Shown: piece after piece, positions 1-8,138 of the stretch
Layout: the number at the start of each line of letters is the position of its first letter
How positions within the stretch are numbered: position 1 is the stretch's first letter
Source: Actinoplanes siamensis
Lineage (GTDB): Bacteria; Actinomycetota; Actinomycetes; Mycobacteriales; Micromonosporaceae
Length of the DNA: 41,219 nucleotides
Assembly (NCBI RefSeq): GCF_016862395.1
Contig: NZ_BOMW01000010.1
Span: 1-41,219 of the forward strand
Reading direction: 5' to 3'
Made by a program: the position numbers and the translations under genes
The notes under the pieces: model-generated
Seen by the model: only the letters and a program-made list of their open reading frames with translations
Database searches by the model: none
Told to the model about the DNA's origin: nothing

Positions 1-39
1 CGCTTCCGGGCGTGGCCTTGCCCCGGGGCGCCGGCGGCG

Positions 40-405
40 TCAGCTCGGGAGTCGGCGGCGCCCGGCGATGCCCAGGTCCGGGCGGTGATACCAGCCCAGC
101 TCGGGTTCGCCCTCCAGCCAGCACAGCAGCACCGGGACGTCGCCGAGGTCGGCGGGGAAGTCGACCAGCAGCGGTGCGACGCCCTTCAGCTCGGCGCCGG
201 ACTCCTGCACGACCGTCATCAGCTCGTTGAGGCGCGCCTCGGCTGCCTTCCGCTCCGGCAGCCCGCCCAGCGCGGTCGGCTCACCACCCGGGACCAGCGC
301 CGCGGACAGTTCCACCATGTCCGCCCGCACCGCGACGATCTCGTTCAGCACGGGTCGCAGCCGCTCCAGCTCCGCCCGGGCCTCTTCCAGCGTGAACAGC
401 CCCAT
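40..405 (-). CDS. DUF2203 family protein
   Basis: A 121-residue soluble protein starting MGLFTLEEARAELERLRP. The N-terminal helix that opens with a 'FTLEEA' segment, the central alpha-helical stretch with alternating Glu/Arg, and the C-terminal part 'VLLCWLEGEPELGWYHRPD' match what I know of DUF2203 proteins, whose biochemical role is unknown. I place the start at the ATG ending at 405 because family similarity begins exactly there; the open frame extends upstream to 558 but that extension is Arg/Pro-rich and runs through an inverted repeat. The gene stands alone, with the small HTH gene upstream on the same strand and 276 bases between them. Family call is fairly sure, function unknown. Confidence 0.8.
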   Translation of the reverse strand: MGLFTLEEARAELERLRPVLNEIVAVRADMVELSAALVPGGEPTALGGLPERKAAEARLNELMTVVQESGAELKGVAPLLVDFPADLGDVPVLLCWLEGEPELGWYHRPDLGIAGRRRLPS

Positions 406-507
406 GGCGACAGTTAACCACCGTTGATCTTCCCCGCCGAGCACTGGCTGCGAACCAGCCCGCCCGCGCGTCGGGCCTGACGCCCACGCGGCCTCGCGCC
501 CGGAGAC

Positions 508-585
508 ACCTCTGACCGCCGGCCGGCGTTGGCGGACTGGCCGCCAGAGGTGCCGCAAAGGCCCGGAGGGACCTCTGGCGGCCAG
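508..585. repeat. Nested inverted repeats (perfect 15-bp stem)
   Basis: Positions 537-551 and 571-585 are perfect reverse complements (15 bp, arm ACCTCTGGCGGCCAG) around a 19-nt loop. A third, imperfect copy of the arm lies at 508-520 and could pair with 537-551 instead, so two mutually exclusive hairpins are possible. It sits between the HTH gene (minus strand, ending at 682) and the DUF2203 gene, so it may act as a terminator for the former or a structured leader for the latter. No T-tract follows either way. Confidence 0.6.
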
Positions 586-681
586 CCGGGACTGCCCGCC
601 TGGTGGCCAGGGTGTCTCAAGGGCTCGGCGGGGCCTCCGGCTACGGGGTGCCGGGAGGGTGACGACCGGCCCGGTTGCGGT

Positions 682-990
682 TCAGGTGGAGCCGGCCGGT
701 GGCGGGTTGGCGGTGCTCGGCGGATGCGGTGGGGGTTCGGTGGTGAGTGCGGGGCCGGCGGTGGGTGGGGGCTCGGCGGGGCGTACGCGGTCGGCGCGTT
801 GGTGGCGGATCCAGGTCTCGATGTCGCTGATCAGCCAGACGCGGCCCATGGAGAGTTCGTCGAAGGGCTCGGGCCAGTCGTCTCTTTCGGCCAGTTGTTG
901 CACGCGCTGGCGGCTGAGACCGAGTCGTTTGGCGATCTCGCCCGCTGCCATGAGATGTCTCGGCACGCCCTGACTATAGTCGCGCGTCAT
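682..990 (-). CDS. Small HTH DNA-binding protein (AlpA/MerR-like helix-turn-helix)
   Basis: A 102-residue protein if started at the ATG ending at 990. Residues about 14-60 form a classic small helix-turn-helix unit, 'AAGEIAKRLGLSRQRVQQLA' followed by a wing-like segment 'MGRVWLISDIETWIRHQ', as in excisionase/AlpA-type or MerR-type N-terminal domains. The last 35 residues are Pro-rich and probably disordered. Two other starts are possible: an ATG ending at 1035 adds 15 residues, and one ending at 951 removes 13 and begins at the domain edge. It is an orphan; no integrase or phage gene lies next to it, so a role as a recombination directionality factor is not supported. It probably acts as a transcription factor of unknown target. 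Confidence 0.7.
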   Translation of the reverse strand: MTRDYSQGVPRHLMAAGEIAKRLGLSRQRVQQLAERDDWPEPFDELSMGRVWLISDIETWIRHQRADRVRPAEPPPTAGPALTTEPPPHPPSTANPPPAGST

Positions 991-1609
991 CTTGTCGCGT
1001 GATAGTTGGTCAGCCGTTCGATACCGCATCGTCATTTTCCGCCATCGGGCCTCTGAACTGGTCAATTGCCCAGTGGAGGAGGGCTGCGGAACGGTCGGAG
1101 TGGGCGATGGGGCATGGGACCCGGGACGGATACGGCGGGTCTCAGGCGGTGGATGCGGGGCAGGGCGGGCCGGGCTCCTTGAGGTACCGGCGCCCTGGCC
1201 GACGCCGACCCGCGGTCGCGCTGCGGGAAACCGCGACGGGACGGTGACGACGGCGCTGGTAGTACGGAAAAGGGGAGAGCGGGGACGCGCATCGCTTCGC
1301 CGCGACCGTGTCCACGCGAAGTGGGTGCCGATGCGCTCCCCTGTGGACGCCGGCCCCGTCTGCTCGCCCGGCGGCGTGTGCGCGAGTTCGCCGTGCCGTC
1401 CGCGACGGGAGCCAGGATCCGGGCATCGACGCCGCCTGGCGCCGACTGTCCGCCTCGGTCCCGGCCGGCGGATCCGGAAAACCACGATGGGGTACGACGA
1501 TCAGCCGCCCCGCTGATCTCATTTGTCCTTGAGATGAGCGACCGGAGGTCCGCGCCGGCCGGCGAGGCATAATTGGCGGCGTGACCATGACTTCCGGAGG
1601 GCGGCTGCG
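991..1609. other. Intergenic region with no convincing gene; one long hairpin
   Basis: About 620 bases between two genes that read away from each other. Open frames here have Arg/Pro/Gly-rich translations with no family resemblance, so I call none. The stretch 1281-1341 can fold on itself: GGGGACGCGCATCG at 1281 pairs imperfectly with CGATGCGCTCCCC at 1329-1341, and CTTCGC (1295-1300) pairs with GCGAAG (1316-1321). A CATAAT -10-like hexamer at 1568-1573 is the best promoter candidate for the nucleotidyltransferase gene; I see no convincing -35. Confidence 0.5.
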
Positions 1610-2410
1610 GTGGTCCGGCCGCTGCTGACGCCTCGGCTCGCGGCTGTCGCGCCGCCCGACGCGTTCCTGCTGTCGTGGGCCGAGGGTGTGCTGCGCGACG
1701 CCCTGCACCGATCGCCCCGGCTCGATTCCCGGCGATATGAGATCTTCGGCCAGGGTTCGCGGGTGAACGGCACCTATCTGGAGCCGACCAGCGACATCGA
1801 CCTGGTTCTCATGCTGAGGGCGCCGTTCGGCGCCGGCTACGGCTGGGAGGATTTCCGCGACGACGTTCTCGCCGTGCTGGGGGAGTCCTACACGGTGCGC
1901 ATGGGCCGCCGGTGCCTGAATGTCGACGACCCGGATTCGCTCTTCGGTGAGATGGTCGACGTTCTGGTTGCGACGGAGCACCGCTTCCAGCTGGCCCCGG
2001 GCCGTTACGAGCAGGGCGTCTTCTTCCGTGACCGGGAAGGCCGGCCGATAGTCAACTTCCCCAAGCAGCACCGGCGCAACGGCGACGCGAAGGACGGGCG
2101 TACCGGCGGCCGTTTCAAAGCGGCCGTCCGCACGGCGAAACGTGTCCGGAAACTGGCCGAGCGGGAGCGGATGATCGCCGAGGGCGCCGCCCCGTCGTAC
2201 CTTCTCGAATGTCTGTTGTTCAACGTCCCCGACCGGGTGTACCGAGGCGGTCGGCCCTACCGCGCCGCGCTGGACTGGCTGCACCGGCATGCGGACTCGT
2301 TAGCCGGCCTGCCCTGCCAGAACGGCATCAACCGCCTGTTCGGGCCGGGGCCGGATCAATGGGAGCCGGGCCAGGCTGTCAGAATCATCGACGTCCTTCA
2401 CGAGATCTGA
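1610..2410 (+). CDS. CD-NTase/SMODS-like nucleotidyltransferase (possible CBASS cyclase)
   Basis: A 266-residue polymerase-beta-fold nucleotidyltransferase. The active-site signature is complete: G48-Q-G-S50, then D62-I-D64 in 'EPTSDIDLVL', and a third acidic residue D117 in 'EMVDVLV'. The middle segment 'IVNFPKQHRRNGDAK' with 'GGRFKAAVR' and the later 'APSYLLECLLFNVPD' resemble, as I recall them, the CD-NTase/SMODS group that makes cyclic di- or trinucleotide signals in CBASS anti-phage systems. The GTG at 1610 has GGAGGG 9 nt upstream; no in-frame ATG fits better. A membrane protein gene follows after 23 bases, as expected for a cyclase-effector pair. Alternative: a non-cyclising nucleotidyltransferase. 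Fold is sure; product and defence role are inference. Confidence 0.8.
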   Translation: MVRPLLTPRLAAVAPPDAFLLSWAEGVLRDALHRSPRLDSRRYEIFGQGSRVNGTYLEPTSDIDLVLMLRAPFGAGYGWEDFRDDVLAVLGESYTVRMGRRCLNVDDPDSLFGEMVDVLVATEHRFQLAPGRYEQGVFFRDREGRPIVNFPKQHRRNGDAKDGRTGGRFKAAVRTAKRVRKLAERERMIAEGAAPSYLLECLLFNVPDRVYRGGRPYRAALDWLHRHADSLAGLPCQNGINRLFGPGPDQWEPGQAVRIIDVLHEI

Positions 2411-2433
2411 CGTCCCCGGGCGGTGTCCCCCGC

Positions 2434-3030
2434 ATGACCTGGACGGCCGCGCAGACCACGGCGGTGATCGCCCCGGTCATCGCGATCCTCGGCGCCGCGC
2501 TCACCGCGCTGCTGACCTACGCGCTGAACCGGCGGGCCGCGCGCCGCGAACGCCGCGCCCTGGCCTTCGGTGAGGCATTGAGCGTCATCGAGGACTATGC
2601 GGAGATGCCATACCGCATCCGGCGCCGGCCGGGCACCCTGGAGGGGCGCCAGCAGCTCACCGAGGAGGTGAGCCGGATCTATTCGCGGCTGGCGTTCCAC
2701 CAGGCGCTGCTCGACATCGAGGCGCCCACCGTCGCGGTCGCGTACCGGCTACTTGCCGACGAGGCGAAGGCCGAGGTCGGCGACCAGATGAAGGCGGCCT
2801 GGCAGAAACCGCTGCGCACCACGGACGCGGAGATGAACCTGGAGAAGCACTACGACCGCAGACGGGTCGACCGCGCCCGGGACCACTGTGTGGCGACCAT
2901 GCGCGCGGCGCTCGGCCAGGGCCGGTTCCCGGCGGCGCCGAAGCGGCTGCCCGGCCAGCCGCCGGCCTGGGCCGGCGATTCCGGAGGAGCGGCCGGGAAA
3001 CCGGTGCCCCCGCCGCGCGTCGGCGACTGA
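2434..3030 (+). CDS. Single-pass membrane protein paired with the nucleotidyltransferase (candidate effector)
   Basis: A 198-residue protein. Residues 9-31 form one hydrophobic membrane helix ('AVIAPVIAILGAALTALLTY') followed immediately by the basic stop-transfer stretch 'NRRAARRERR', which predicts a short N-terminus outside and about 165 residues in the cytoplasm. The cytoplasmic part (40-160) is helical and charged; the last 35 residues are Pro/Gly-rich. I do not recognise a named family. It starts 23 bases after the nucleotidyltransferase stop on the same strand, so the two are almost certainly co-transcribed. By analogy with CBASS systems whose effector is a small transmembrane protein, it could be the membrane-disrupting partner. 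No nucleotide-binding motif is recognisable, so this role is inferred from context only. Confidence 0.7.
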   Translation: MTWTAAQTTAVIAPVIAILGAALTALLTYALNRRAARRERRALAFGEALSVIEDYAEMPYRIRRRPGTLEGRQQLTEEVSRIYSRLAFHQALLDIEAPTVAVAYRLLADEAKAEVGDQMKAAWQKPLRTTDAEMNLEKHYDRRRVDRARDHCVATMRAALGQGRFPAAPKRLPGQPPAWAGDSGGAAGKPVPPPRVGD

Positions 3031-3077
3031 GGGCCGGAGCGAACTGCGGGCACACCGGCCCCGGCGGCTGCCGCTTC

Positions 3078-3083
3078 TATGAT
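3078..3083 (+). promoter_or_regulatory. -10 element TATGAT of a leaderless transcript
   Basis: TATGAT lies exactly 6 nt before the ATG at 3090, so transcription would begin at or next to the start codon. No Shine-Dalgarno is present. This arrangement is common in actinobacteria and separates the gene at 3090 from the preceding two-gene unit. Confidence 0.6.
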
Positions 3084-3089
3084 CACCGG

Positions 3090-4073
3090 ATGTTCGAGCG
3101 CTTCCGCAAGCCGTTCACCCCGGACACCGACTACGCGCAGGCGGACCTGCAGCTTCGCGGCGCCCGTGACCGGGCGACGGCCGGCGACTGGACCGCGGCC
3201 CCGCACCTGCTGCACGCGACCGGCCGCGACTGGGAGCTGCGCAGCCGGCGGCTCGCGGTGCTCGGCATCGCCGCCGGGCACGCCCCGCACTGGGTGCACG
3301 CCTGGGAGGCCGCGATGCCCGGCGACCCGACCGTCGCCATCCTGCGCGCCGACGGGCTGAACGAGCTGGCCGGCCAGGCCCGGGGCGGCGCGTCGGCGCG
3401 CAACACCGGCCCGGAACAGTTCCGCGAGTTCCACCGGTTGTCCGCGCTCGCCGCCGCGGCCGGTCAGCGGGCGGCCGAGCTGAACCCGGAGGACCCGTAC
3501 CCCTGGGTGATCCGGATGGGCGCGATGCTGGCCCACGGGCACGAGCACCAGGACGATTTCCGGGCCGCGCTGGGCGAGGCGGTCGCCCGCGACCCGTACC
3601 ACTTCGAGGCGCACCTGACGGCTGTCACGTTCCTCTGCCAGAAGTGGTACGGCTCGCACGAGCAGATGTTCGCCGCGGCCCGCGGTCCGGCGGCCGCCGC
3701 ACCCGCCGGCGCGTCTGTCGTCATGCTGCCGCTGCTGGCCCATTTCGAGTACGCGCTGCGCGAGTTCGGCTTCGAGACCCGCGCCGAGTCGCTGGCCGCG
3801 AAGATGGAGTACTTCCACCGCCCCGAGGTCATCCAGGAGATCTCCTGGTGCGCCGCCAAATGGCGGGCGGCCGGCGAGCCCCGCCTGATCGCCCGCGGGG
3901 TGACGCTGCGCCACTGGCTCGCGCTGGCCAACTATCTGGCCGGCCACGACCGTGCCGGGACCAGGACGCTGCTCGCCCACGTCGGGTCGTACCTGGGCAG
4001 CACCGCCGCGTACGGCTATTTCTGGATGCGGCAGGCGGAAGGCTTCCAGGCCGTCTCGACATGGGTGCGCTGA
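3090..4073 (+). CDS. Helical-repeat (TPR-like) protein, hypothetical
   Basis: A 327-residue, probably cytoplasmic protein built of paired helices. Segments such as 'AGQRAAELNPEDPYPWVIRM' and 'AALGEAVARDPYHFEAHL' have the A-x-x-x-A-x-x-x-x-P spacing of TPR units, and 'YVQ'-type catalytic motifs are absent. Similar actinobacterial proteins are annotated as tetratricopeptide or DUF4034-like; I cannot decide between them. No signal peptide or membrane helix. It has its own leaderless promoter (-10 at 3078), so it is probably not part of the nucleotidyltransferase unit even though only 59 bases separate them. Function unknown, perhaps a scaffold. Confidence 0.65.
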   Translation: MFERFRKPFTPDTDYAQADLQLRGARDRATAGDWTAAPHLLHATGRDWELRSRRLAVLGIAAGHAPHWVHAWEAAMPGDPTVAILRADGLNELAGQARGGASARNTGPEQFREFHRLSALAAAAGQRAAELNPEDPYPWVIRMGAMLAHGHEHQDDFRAALGEAVARDPYHFEAHLTAVTFLCQKWYGSHEQMFAAARGPAAAAPAGASVVMLPLLAHFEYALREFGFETRAESLAAKMEYFHRPEVIQEISWCAAKWRAAGEPRLIARGVTLRHWLALANYLAGHDRAGTRTLLAHVGSYLGSTAAYGYFWMRQAEGFQAVSTWVR

Positions 4074-4490
4074 GCGGCTGAGGCGGCAACAACCGACCGG
4101 ATCCGGCGGGCGCCGCCGCGCGCATCGGCCGGCGGCCGTCTCCGGCCGGCCAGGCATCTTGCCGACAAGCTCGGCGTGCCGGATCGAGCGGATCTCCCGC
4201 GTCGACGGATGGAGTGCGCGTGGTGCTCGCCCGGCGCGCGGATCCGGGCTGTGGAATCCGGCGGTGCGGGCGCGGTGAGGCTCGTCCGGACGAGCGATTC
4301 GCCGCGGGCGGCCCGCGCCGGGTGCCGCCGGTGCTCTCGATCGGCGCCGCATCGCCTCCGAACATGCCGGGGACGGTATCGGGCTGGGGCGAGCCGAGGC
4401 CGTAGACTCTGCGGCACGCGTCTCCGTAGCCTACAAAACCTGTGGGCTTTGTGGTTTGCTTGGCCCAGCGTCGACCTGCGGGAGAATGAG
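4074..4490. other. Intergenic region without a recognisable gene
   Basis: About 417 GC-rich bases. The frames on both strands are Arg/Pro/Gly-rich and look like shadows. The only feature I can name is the Shine-Dalgarno-like GGGAGA at 4480-4485 just before the ATG at 4491. The less GC-rich stretch around 4430-4460 probably holds the promoter of the following gene, but I cannot assign -35/-10 boxes. Confidence 0.4.
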
Positions 4491-5846
4491 ATGTCGAGCC
4501 TCGTCGAAGTGGTGGTGCCCGCCAGTCGGGACGCCCTGAGCGACCGGACCGTGGCGATCGTCGGAGGGGGCGCGACAGGCGCGTTGCTGGCGCGGGCGCT
4601 GATCCGCCGTACCGACCGCGACGTCGTGCTGATCGCGCCGGACCTCTCGCCCGGCCGGGGTGTCGCCTACGGCGCGGCCCAGCCGTGGCACATCCTCAAC
4701 GCGCGGGCCGGCTCGATGAGCATCTGCCCCGACGACCCGATGCACCTGGTCCGCTGGGCGCGCGCGCACGGGTACGACGTCGAGGGCACCGACTTCCTGC
4801 CCCGCGCCGTCTACGGGGACTACCTCGCCGACCAATTCGCCGAGACCGTCGCCACGTCGACCGGCCGGCTGCGGCACCACGTCGCGACGGCCACCGCGCT
4901 GCACACCGGACCGGACGGCTACGTCGTGCTCACCGACGCCGGGCCGGTCCACGCCGGGCACGTGGTCCTCGCCGTCGGCAACCCGGAGCAGCAGCGCCTG
5001 CCCGGCATCAGCGACGCGGCCTACGCCAGCCCGTACCTGGTCACCGACCCGTGGTCGGAGCACCCGGCGCCGCCGGCCGGCGAGCCGGTGCTGCTGCTCG
5101 GCACCGGCCTGACCGCGGTGGACGTCGCGCTGAGCCTGACCGAAGCCGGTCATCGCGGGCCGATCGAGGCGCTCTCCCGCCGTGGGTTGCCGCCGCTGGC
5201 CCACCCGCAGCTGCCGCCCTCGTCGGCGCACCCCGACTTGATCCTGGACGGCGGGCTCACGCTGCGCCGGCTGCTGCGCCGGGTACGGGGCGCGATCGCG
5301 GCCGGCGCCGACTGGGTCGCGGTCGTCGACACGCTGCGGCACCAGGCCGACCGGCTCTGGGCCGACCTCGGCGACTGCGACCGGCAGCGTTTCCTGCGGC
5401 ACGTGGTGCGCTTCTGGGACGTGCACCGGCACCGGATGGCGCCGCCGATCGCGGCCCGCATCGAGGCGCTGCGCGCCCAGGGCACGCTGAGCTTCTCCGC
5501 GGGGCGGCTGCGGTCGATCGCCCCGGATCCGCGCGGCGGGTTCGAGGTCGGGGTCGAGGGCCGCGAGCCGCGCCACTACGGTGCGGTGATCTGCTGTACC
5601 GGGCCGGGCGCGCTGCCCGGCTCCGCCGACCCGTTCCTGGCCGGCCTGTTCCGCGACGGCACGGTCCGGCCCGGGCCGTACGGCTTGGGCGTGGACACCG
5701 ACGCGGACGGCCGGATCCGGCCCGGCTTGTGGCTGGCCGGGCCGCTGCGCCGCGGGCACTCCTGGGAGACCACAGCGGTCCCGGAGATCCGCGCACAGGT
5801 CGACCGTCTGGTGGCCGCGCTGCACGTCCCCGCCGGCGGCCGCTGA
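4491..5846 (+). CDS. FAD/NAD(P)-binding oxidoreductase-like protein (COG4529 type)
   Basis: A 451-residue flavoprotein. An N-terminal Rossmann motif 'AIVGGGATGALLARALIRR' (about residues 18-36) binds FAD. It is followed by 'SPGRGVAYG' and 'HILNARAGSMSICPDDP', which I know from the FAD-NAD(P)-binding family COG4529 (PF13454). A second dinucleotide motif 'LLLGTGLTAVDVALSL' lies near residue 204, and 'VICCTGPGALPG' near the end. The start ATG at 4491 has a good ribosome site (GGGAGA). These proteins are often called hydroxyacylglutathione hydrolase-like or amine N-oxygenase-like without proof; substrate unknown. It ends at a strong hairpin (5963-5996), convergent with the flippase gene. Confidence 0.75.
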   Translation: MSSLVEVVVPASRDALSDRTVAIVGGGATGALLARALIRRTDRDVVLIAPDLSPGRGVAYGAAQPWHILNARAGSMSICPDDPMHLVRWARAHGYDVEGTDFLPRAVYGDYLADQFAETVATSTGRLRHHVATATALHTGPDGYVVLTDAGPVHAGHVVLAVGNPEQQRLPGISDAAYASPYLVTDPWSEHPAPPAGEPVLLLGTGLTAVDVALSLTEAGHRGPIEALSRRGLPPLAHPQLPPSSAHPDLILDGGLTLRRLLRRVRGAIAAGADWVAVVDTLRHQADRLWADLGDCDRQRFLRHVVRFWDVHRHRMAPPIAARIEALRAQGTLSFSAGRLRSIAPDPRGGFEVGVEGREPRHYGAVICCTGPGALPGSADPFLAGLFRDGTVRPGPYGLGVDTDADGRIRPGLWLAGPLRRGHSWETTAVPEIRAQVDRLVAALHVPAGGR

Positions 5847-5962
5847 TCAGACGGTGGTGTGCGCGGCGGACGCGGCGTCCCGGGGGCGCGCCGGCCTCCA
5901 GCCCGAGCCGCGCGGCCGGCAGGACCAGGGCGGCGGGGTGCGAGGGTTCGTTGGCAGGCCAG

Positions 5963-5996
5963 CCCCGGGCGGGCGAAGCGAGCTGGCCGCCCGGGG
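5963..5996. terminator. Bidirectional terminator-like hairpin
   Basis: Perfect 10-bp arms CCCCGGGCGG (5963-5972) and CCGCCCGGGG (5987-5996) around a 14-nt loop, followed by TTCTCTC. It lies between two convergent genes (ends at 5846 and 6049) and would serve either strand. Confidence 0.65.
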
Positions 5997-6048
5997 TTCT
6001 CTCGGGGTGACCCGGCCGCGGTGGACGGGCCGGCGGTGCGCGGATGGG

Positions 6049-7563
6049 TCAGCGGAAGCCGGCCAGGGCCGTCGCCAGCAGCAGGCGCAGCTCACCGATG
6101 TGCAGCAGCTTCGCGGCCGCGAGGTAGGCGAGCGCCCCGACACCGGCCGCCGCCGCGACGGTGAGCAACGGCATCGCGGAACCGGTCAGGACGGTCGCGC
6201 CGCCCGCGACGACAGCGCCGGCCGAGGCCGCGAGGAAGACCCGGACGTGGGTACGCATCAGCCGCCGCCCGTCGATCCACCCGAACCGGCGCCGCAGTAC
6301 CAGCACCGTCACCGCCAGGCCGAGCGTGTACGCGACGGCGTACGCGACAGGCACCCCGACCACGATGGACGCCGGCGGCAGCAGGCGACCGGCCACCACG
6401 CACCCGACGATCCCGGTCACCGCGACGCCCGCGGTGATCAGCGCGGGCGTGCGGGTGTCCTGCGTCGCGTAGAACCCGCGCTGCAGGATCGAGTAGGCGC
6501 TGAACGGCACCAGCGCCAGGCCGAACGCGGCCAGCACCGTGCCCAGCAGGCGGACCGTCGCCGGCGCGCTGCTGCCGTGGTCGAACAGGACCGCCGCGAT
6601 CGGGCGCCCGAGCAGTAGCAACGCCACCGCGATCGGGGCCATCACGGCCACCGCGACGCGGACCGCCAGCGACAGGTCGCGGACGATCCGGTCGTGGTCG
6701 CGGCGCGCGGCGCTGCGGCTCAGGCGGGGCAGCATGGTGGTCATCACGGTCAGCGCGATCACCGCGAACGGCACCTGGAAGACCGCGAGGGCGTTCTGGT
6801 ACGCCGTGACGCCGCCCGGGCCGCTCAGCGACGCCACCCGGGTCGCGGCCAGCAGGAACGCCTGCGCGCCGAGCACCGACAGCAGCACCCAGCCGGCCAG
6901 CCCGGCGATGCGGCGGATCGCGATGCCGCGCGGGTCGAGGTGCAGCCGGATCGGGAAACCGGACCGCGACAGCGCCGCCACGACCAAGGCCATCTGCGCG
7001 AACACGCCGGCGGTGGTGCCGATCGCGAGCAGCGTGAAGCTGCGCGACGACACGTACAGCAGCCCGACCGCGATCACCACCAGGCTGTTGCACAGTGGAG
7101 CCCACGCCGCCACCGCGAACCGGCCGCGGATGTTGAGCACGGCGCCCGCGGTCGCGCTGACCCCGTAGAACAGGATCTGCGGGAGGAAGTACCGGCTGAA
7201 GACCACCGCCAGCTCGTGTTGCCCGGCGGTGAAACCGGGCGCGACCAGGCCCACCAGCAGCGGCGCCAGCGCCATGGCGAGCAGGGTGATCGCGCTCAGC
7301 CCGTACACCATCAGGGAGAGCAGTCGCTGGGTGTACAGAACACCATGGTCCGGATCGGTCAGCGCCGCCCGCGCGAGCAGCGGGACCACGACGCTGGCCA
7401 TGGCCCCGCCGACGAGCAGTTCGTAGACCGCGTTGGGCAGCGTGTTCGCTACGTTGTAGGCGTCCAGCAGGCGGGTGCCGAGCCCGAGCGCGGCGGTCAG
7501 CACCAGCACCCGCAGGAACCCGGCGACCCGCGAGGCGAGCGTGGCCAGGGCCATCCGCGCCAT
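6049..7563 (-). CDS. MurJ/MviN-like lipid flippase (MOP superfamily)
   Basis: A 504-residue integral membrane protein with about 14 hydrophobic segments spread over its length. The opening 'MALATLASRVAGFLRVLVLTAALG', cut here to its key part 'ASRVAGFLR', and 'NTLPNAVYELLVGGAMASV' are typical of MurJ proteins, which flip lipid II across the cytoplasmic membrane; 'FYATQDTRTPALI' is also family-typical. Start ATG (7563) overlaps the stop of the CGNR gene by one base (TGATG), so the two are translationally coupled; AAGGGGA lies a few bases upstream. Actinomycetes usually carry a main MurJ near oriC with trxA/parAB neighbours. None are here, so this is probably an accessory paralogue for peptidoglycan or another polyprenyl-linked glycan. 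Confidence 0.85.
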   Translation of the reverse strand: MARMALATLASRVAGFLRVLVLTAALGLGTRLLDAYNVANTLPNAVYELLVGGAMASVVVPLLARAALTDPDHGVLYTQRLLSLMVYGLSAITLLAMALAPLLVGLVAPGFTAGQHELAVVFSRYFLPQILFYGVSATAGAVLNIRGRFAVAAWAPLCNSLVVIAVGLLYVSSRSFTLLAIGTTAGVFAQMALVVAALSRSGFPIRLHLDPRGIAIRRIAGLAGWVLLSVLGAQAFLLAATRVASLSGPGGVTAYQNALAVFQVPFAVIALTVMTTMLPRLSRSAARRDHDRIVRDLSLAVRVAVAVMAPIAVALLLLGRPIAAVLFDHGSSAPATVRLLGTVLAAFGLALVPFSAYSILQRGFYATQDTRTPALITAGVAVTGIVGCVVAGRLLPPASIVVGVPVAYAVAYTLGLAVTVLVLRRRFGWIDGRRLMRTHVRVFLAASAGAVVAGGATVLTGSAMPLLTVAAAAGVGALAYLAAAKLLHIGELRLLLATALAGFR

Positions 7564-8117
7564 CAGCGTCCCCTTCCGCGATAGGCCCGCATCTTCGTCC
7601 GGCTGCCGCAGATGCTCATCGTGCACCACCGGCTCCGCCCGCCCGGGCTGCGGTCGTAGTAGACCCAGCGGCAGGAGTGCGCGGCGCAGGCCTTCAGCCT
7701 GCTCCAACTGCCGTCCAGCAGGGCGGTGGCGATGGCCGCGGCGACGCTCGCGGTGAGTGCTTCGACGCCACGATCGAGTGGTACGGGCGCGAGCCGCGCC
7801 CCGCCGTCCTCCCCGACCTGGACCAGCAGCGGCCCGCGCCGCAGGAATTTCCGCAAGCTCTCCAGCGACGCGGCGGGCATCGGTTCCCCGGTGTGCGCGT
7901 GGCACGCGTCCCGCAGCGCTTCCCGCAGCTCGCGGCAGTCGAGCACGTCGCGGTCGGTCACCTCGCCGGCGGTGATCCCGTGCCGGGCGCAGAACGCCAC
8001 CAGCTGGGCGGGCGTGCTGAGCTGATCACTTCCGGCCTCGATGTCGACCGTGTTGGCCAGGTCCTGCACCACGGCGAGGTGGGCCGGGGCGGGCGTCCGG
8101 TCTCCTGGCTGTCGCAT
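7563..8117 (-). CDS. CGNR zinc-finger/ABATE-domain transcriptional regulator
   Basis: A 184-residue protein of the CGNR (DUF1470/ABATE) family. The N-terminal 'LANTVDIEAGSDQLSTPAQLV' region is the stress-sensing-type domain. The C-terminal zinc finger has C144, C149, C165 and C170 in 'LKACAAHSCRWVYYDRS' and 'RWCTMSICGSRTKMRAYRGR'; the name-giving CGNR reads C170-G-S-R here. TAGGGT at 8129-8124 is 6 nt before ATG, so the mRNA is probably leaderless. An 8-bp inverted repeat (8139-8168) covers its -35 region and the start of the divergent gene, a likely autoregulatory operator. It is co-transcribed and translationally coupled with the MurJ-like gene. Confidence 0.85.
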   Translation of the reverse strand: MRQPGDRTPAPAHLAVVQDLANTVDIEAGSDQLSTPAQLVAFCARHGITAGEVTDRDVLDCRELREALRDACHAHTGEPMPAASLESLRKFLRRGPLLVQVGEDGGARLAPVPLDRGVEALTASVAAAIATALLDGSWSRLKACAAHSCRWVYYDRSPGGRSRWCTMSICGSRTKMRAYRGRGR

Positions 8118-8123
8118 TCGCCA

Positions 8124-8129
8124 ACCCTA
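8124..8129 (-). promoter_or_regulatory. -10 element TAGGGT of the CGNR-flippase operon
   Basis: Read on the minus strand, TAGGGT is followed by exactly 6 nt and then the ATG ending the complement at 8117, the spacing of a leaderless actinobacterial transcript. The same hexamer and spacing occurs before the quinone oxidoreductase gene (34805-34800). Confidence 0.55.
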
Positions 8130-8138
8130 CCGCAGACT

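Noticed and set aside
1142..2290. A 382-codon open frame opposite the nucleotidyltransferase
   Set aside because: Covers the antisense of a clear active-site motif and has no resemblance to any family.
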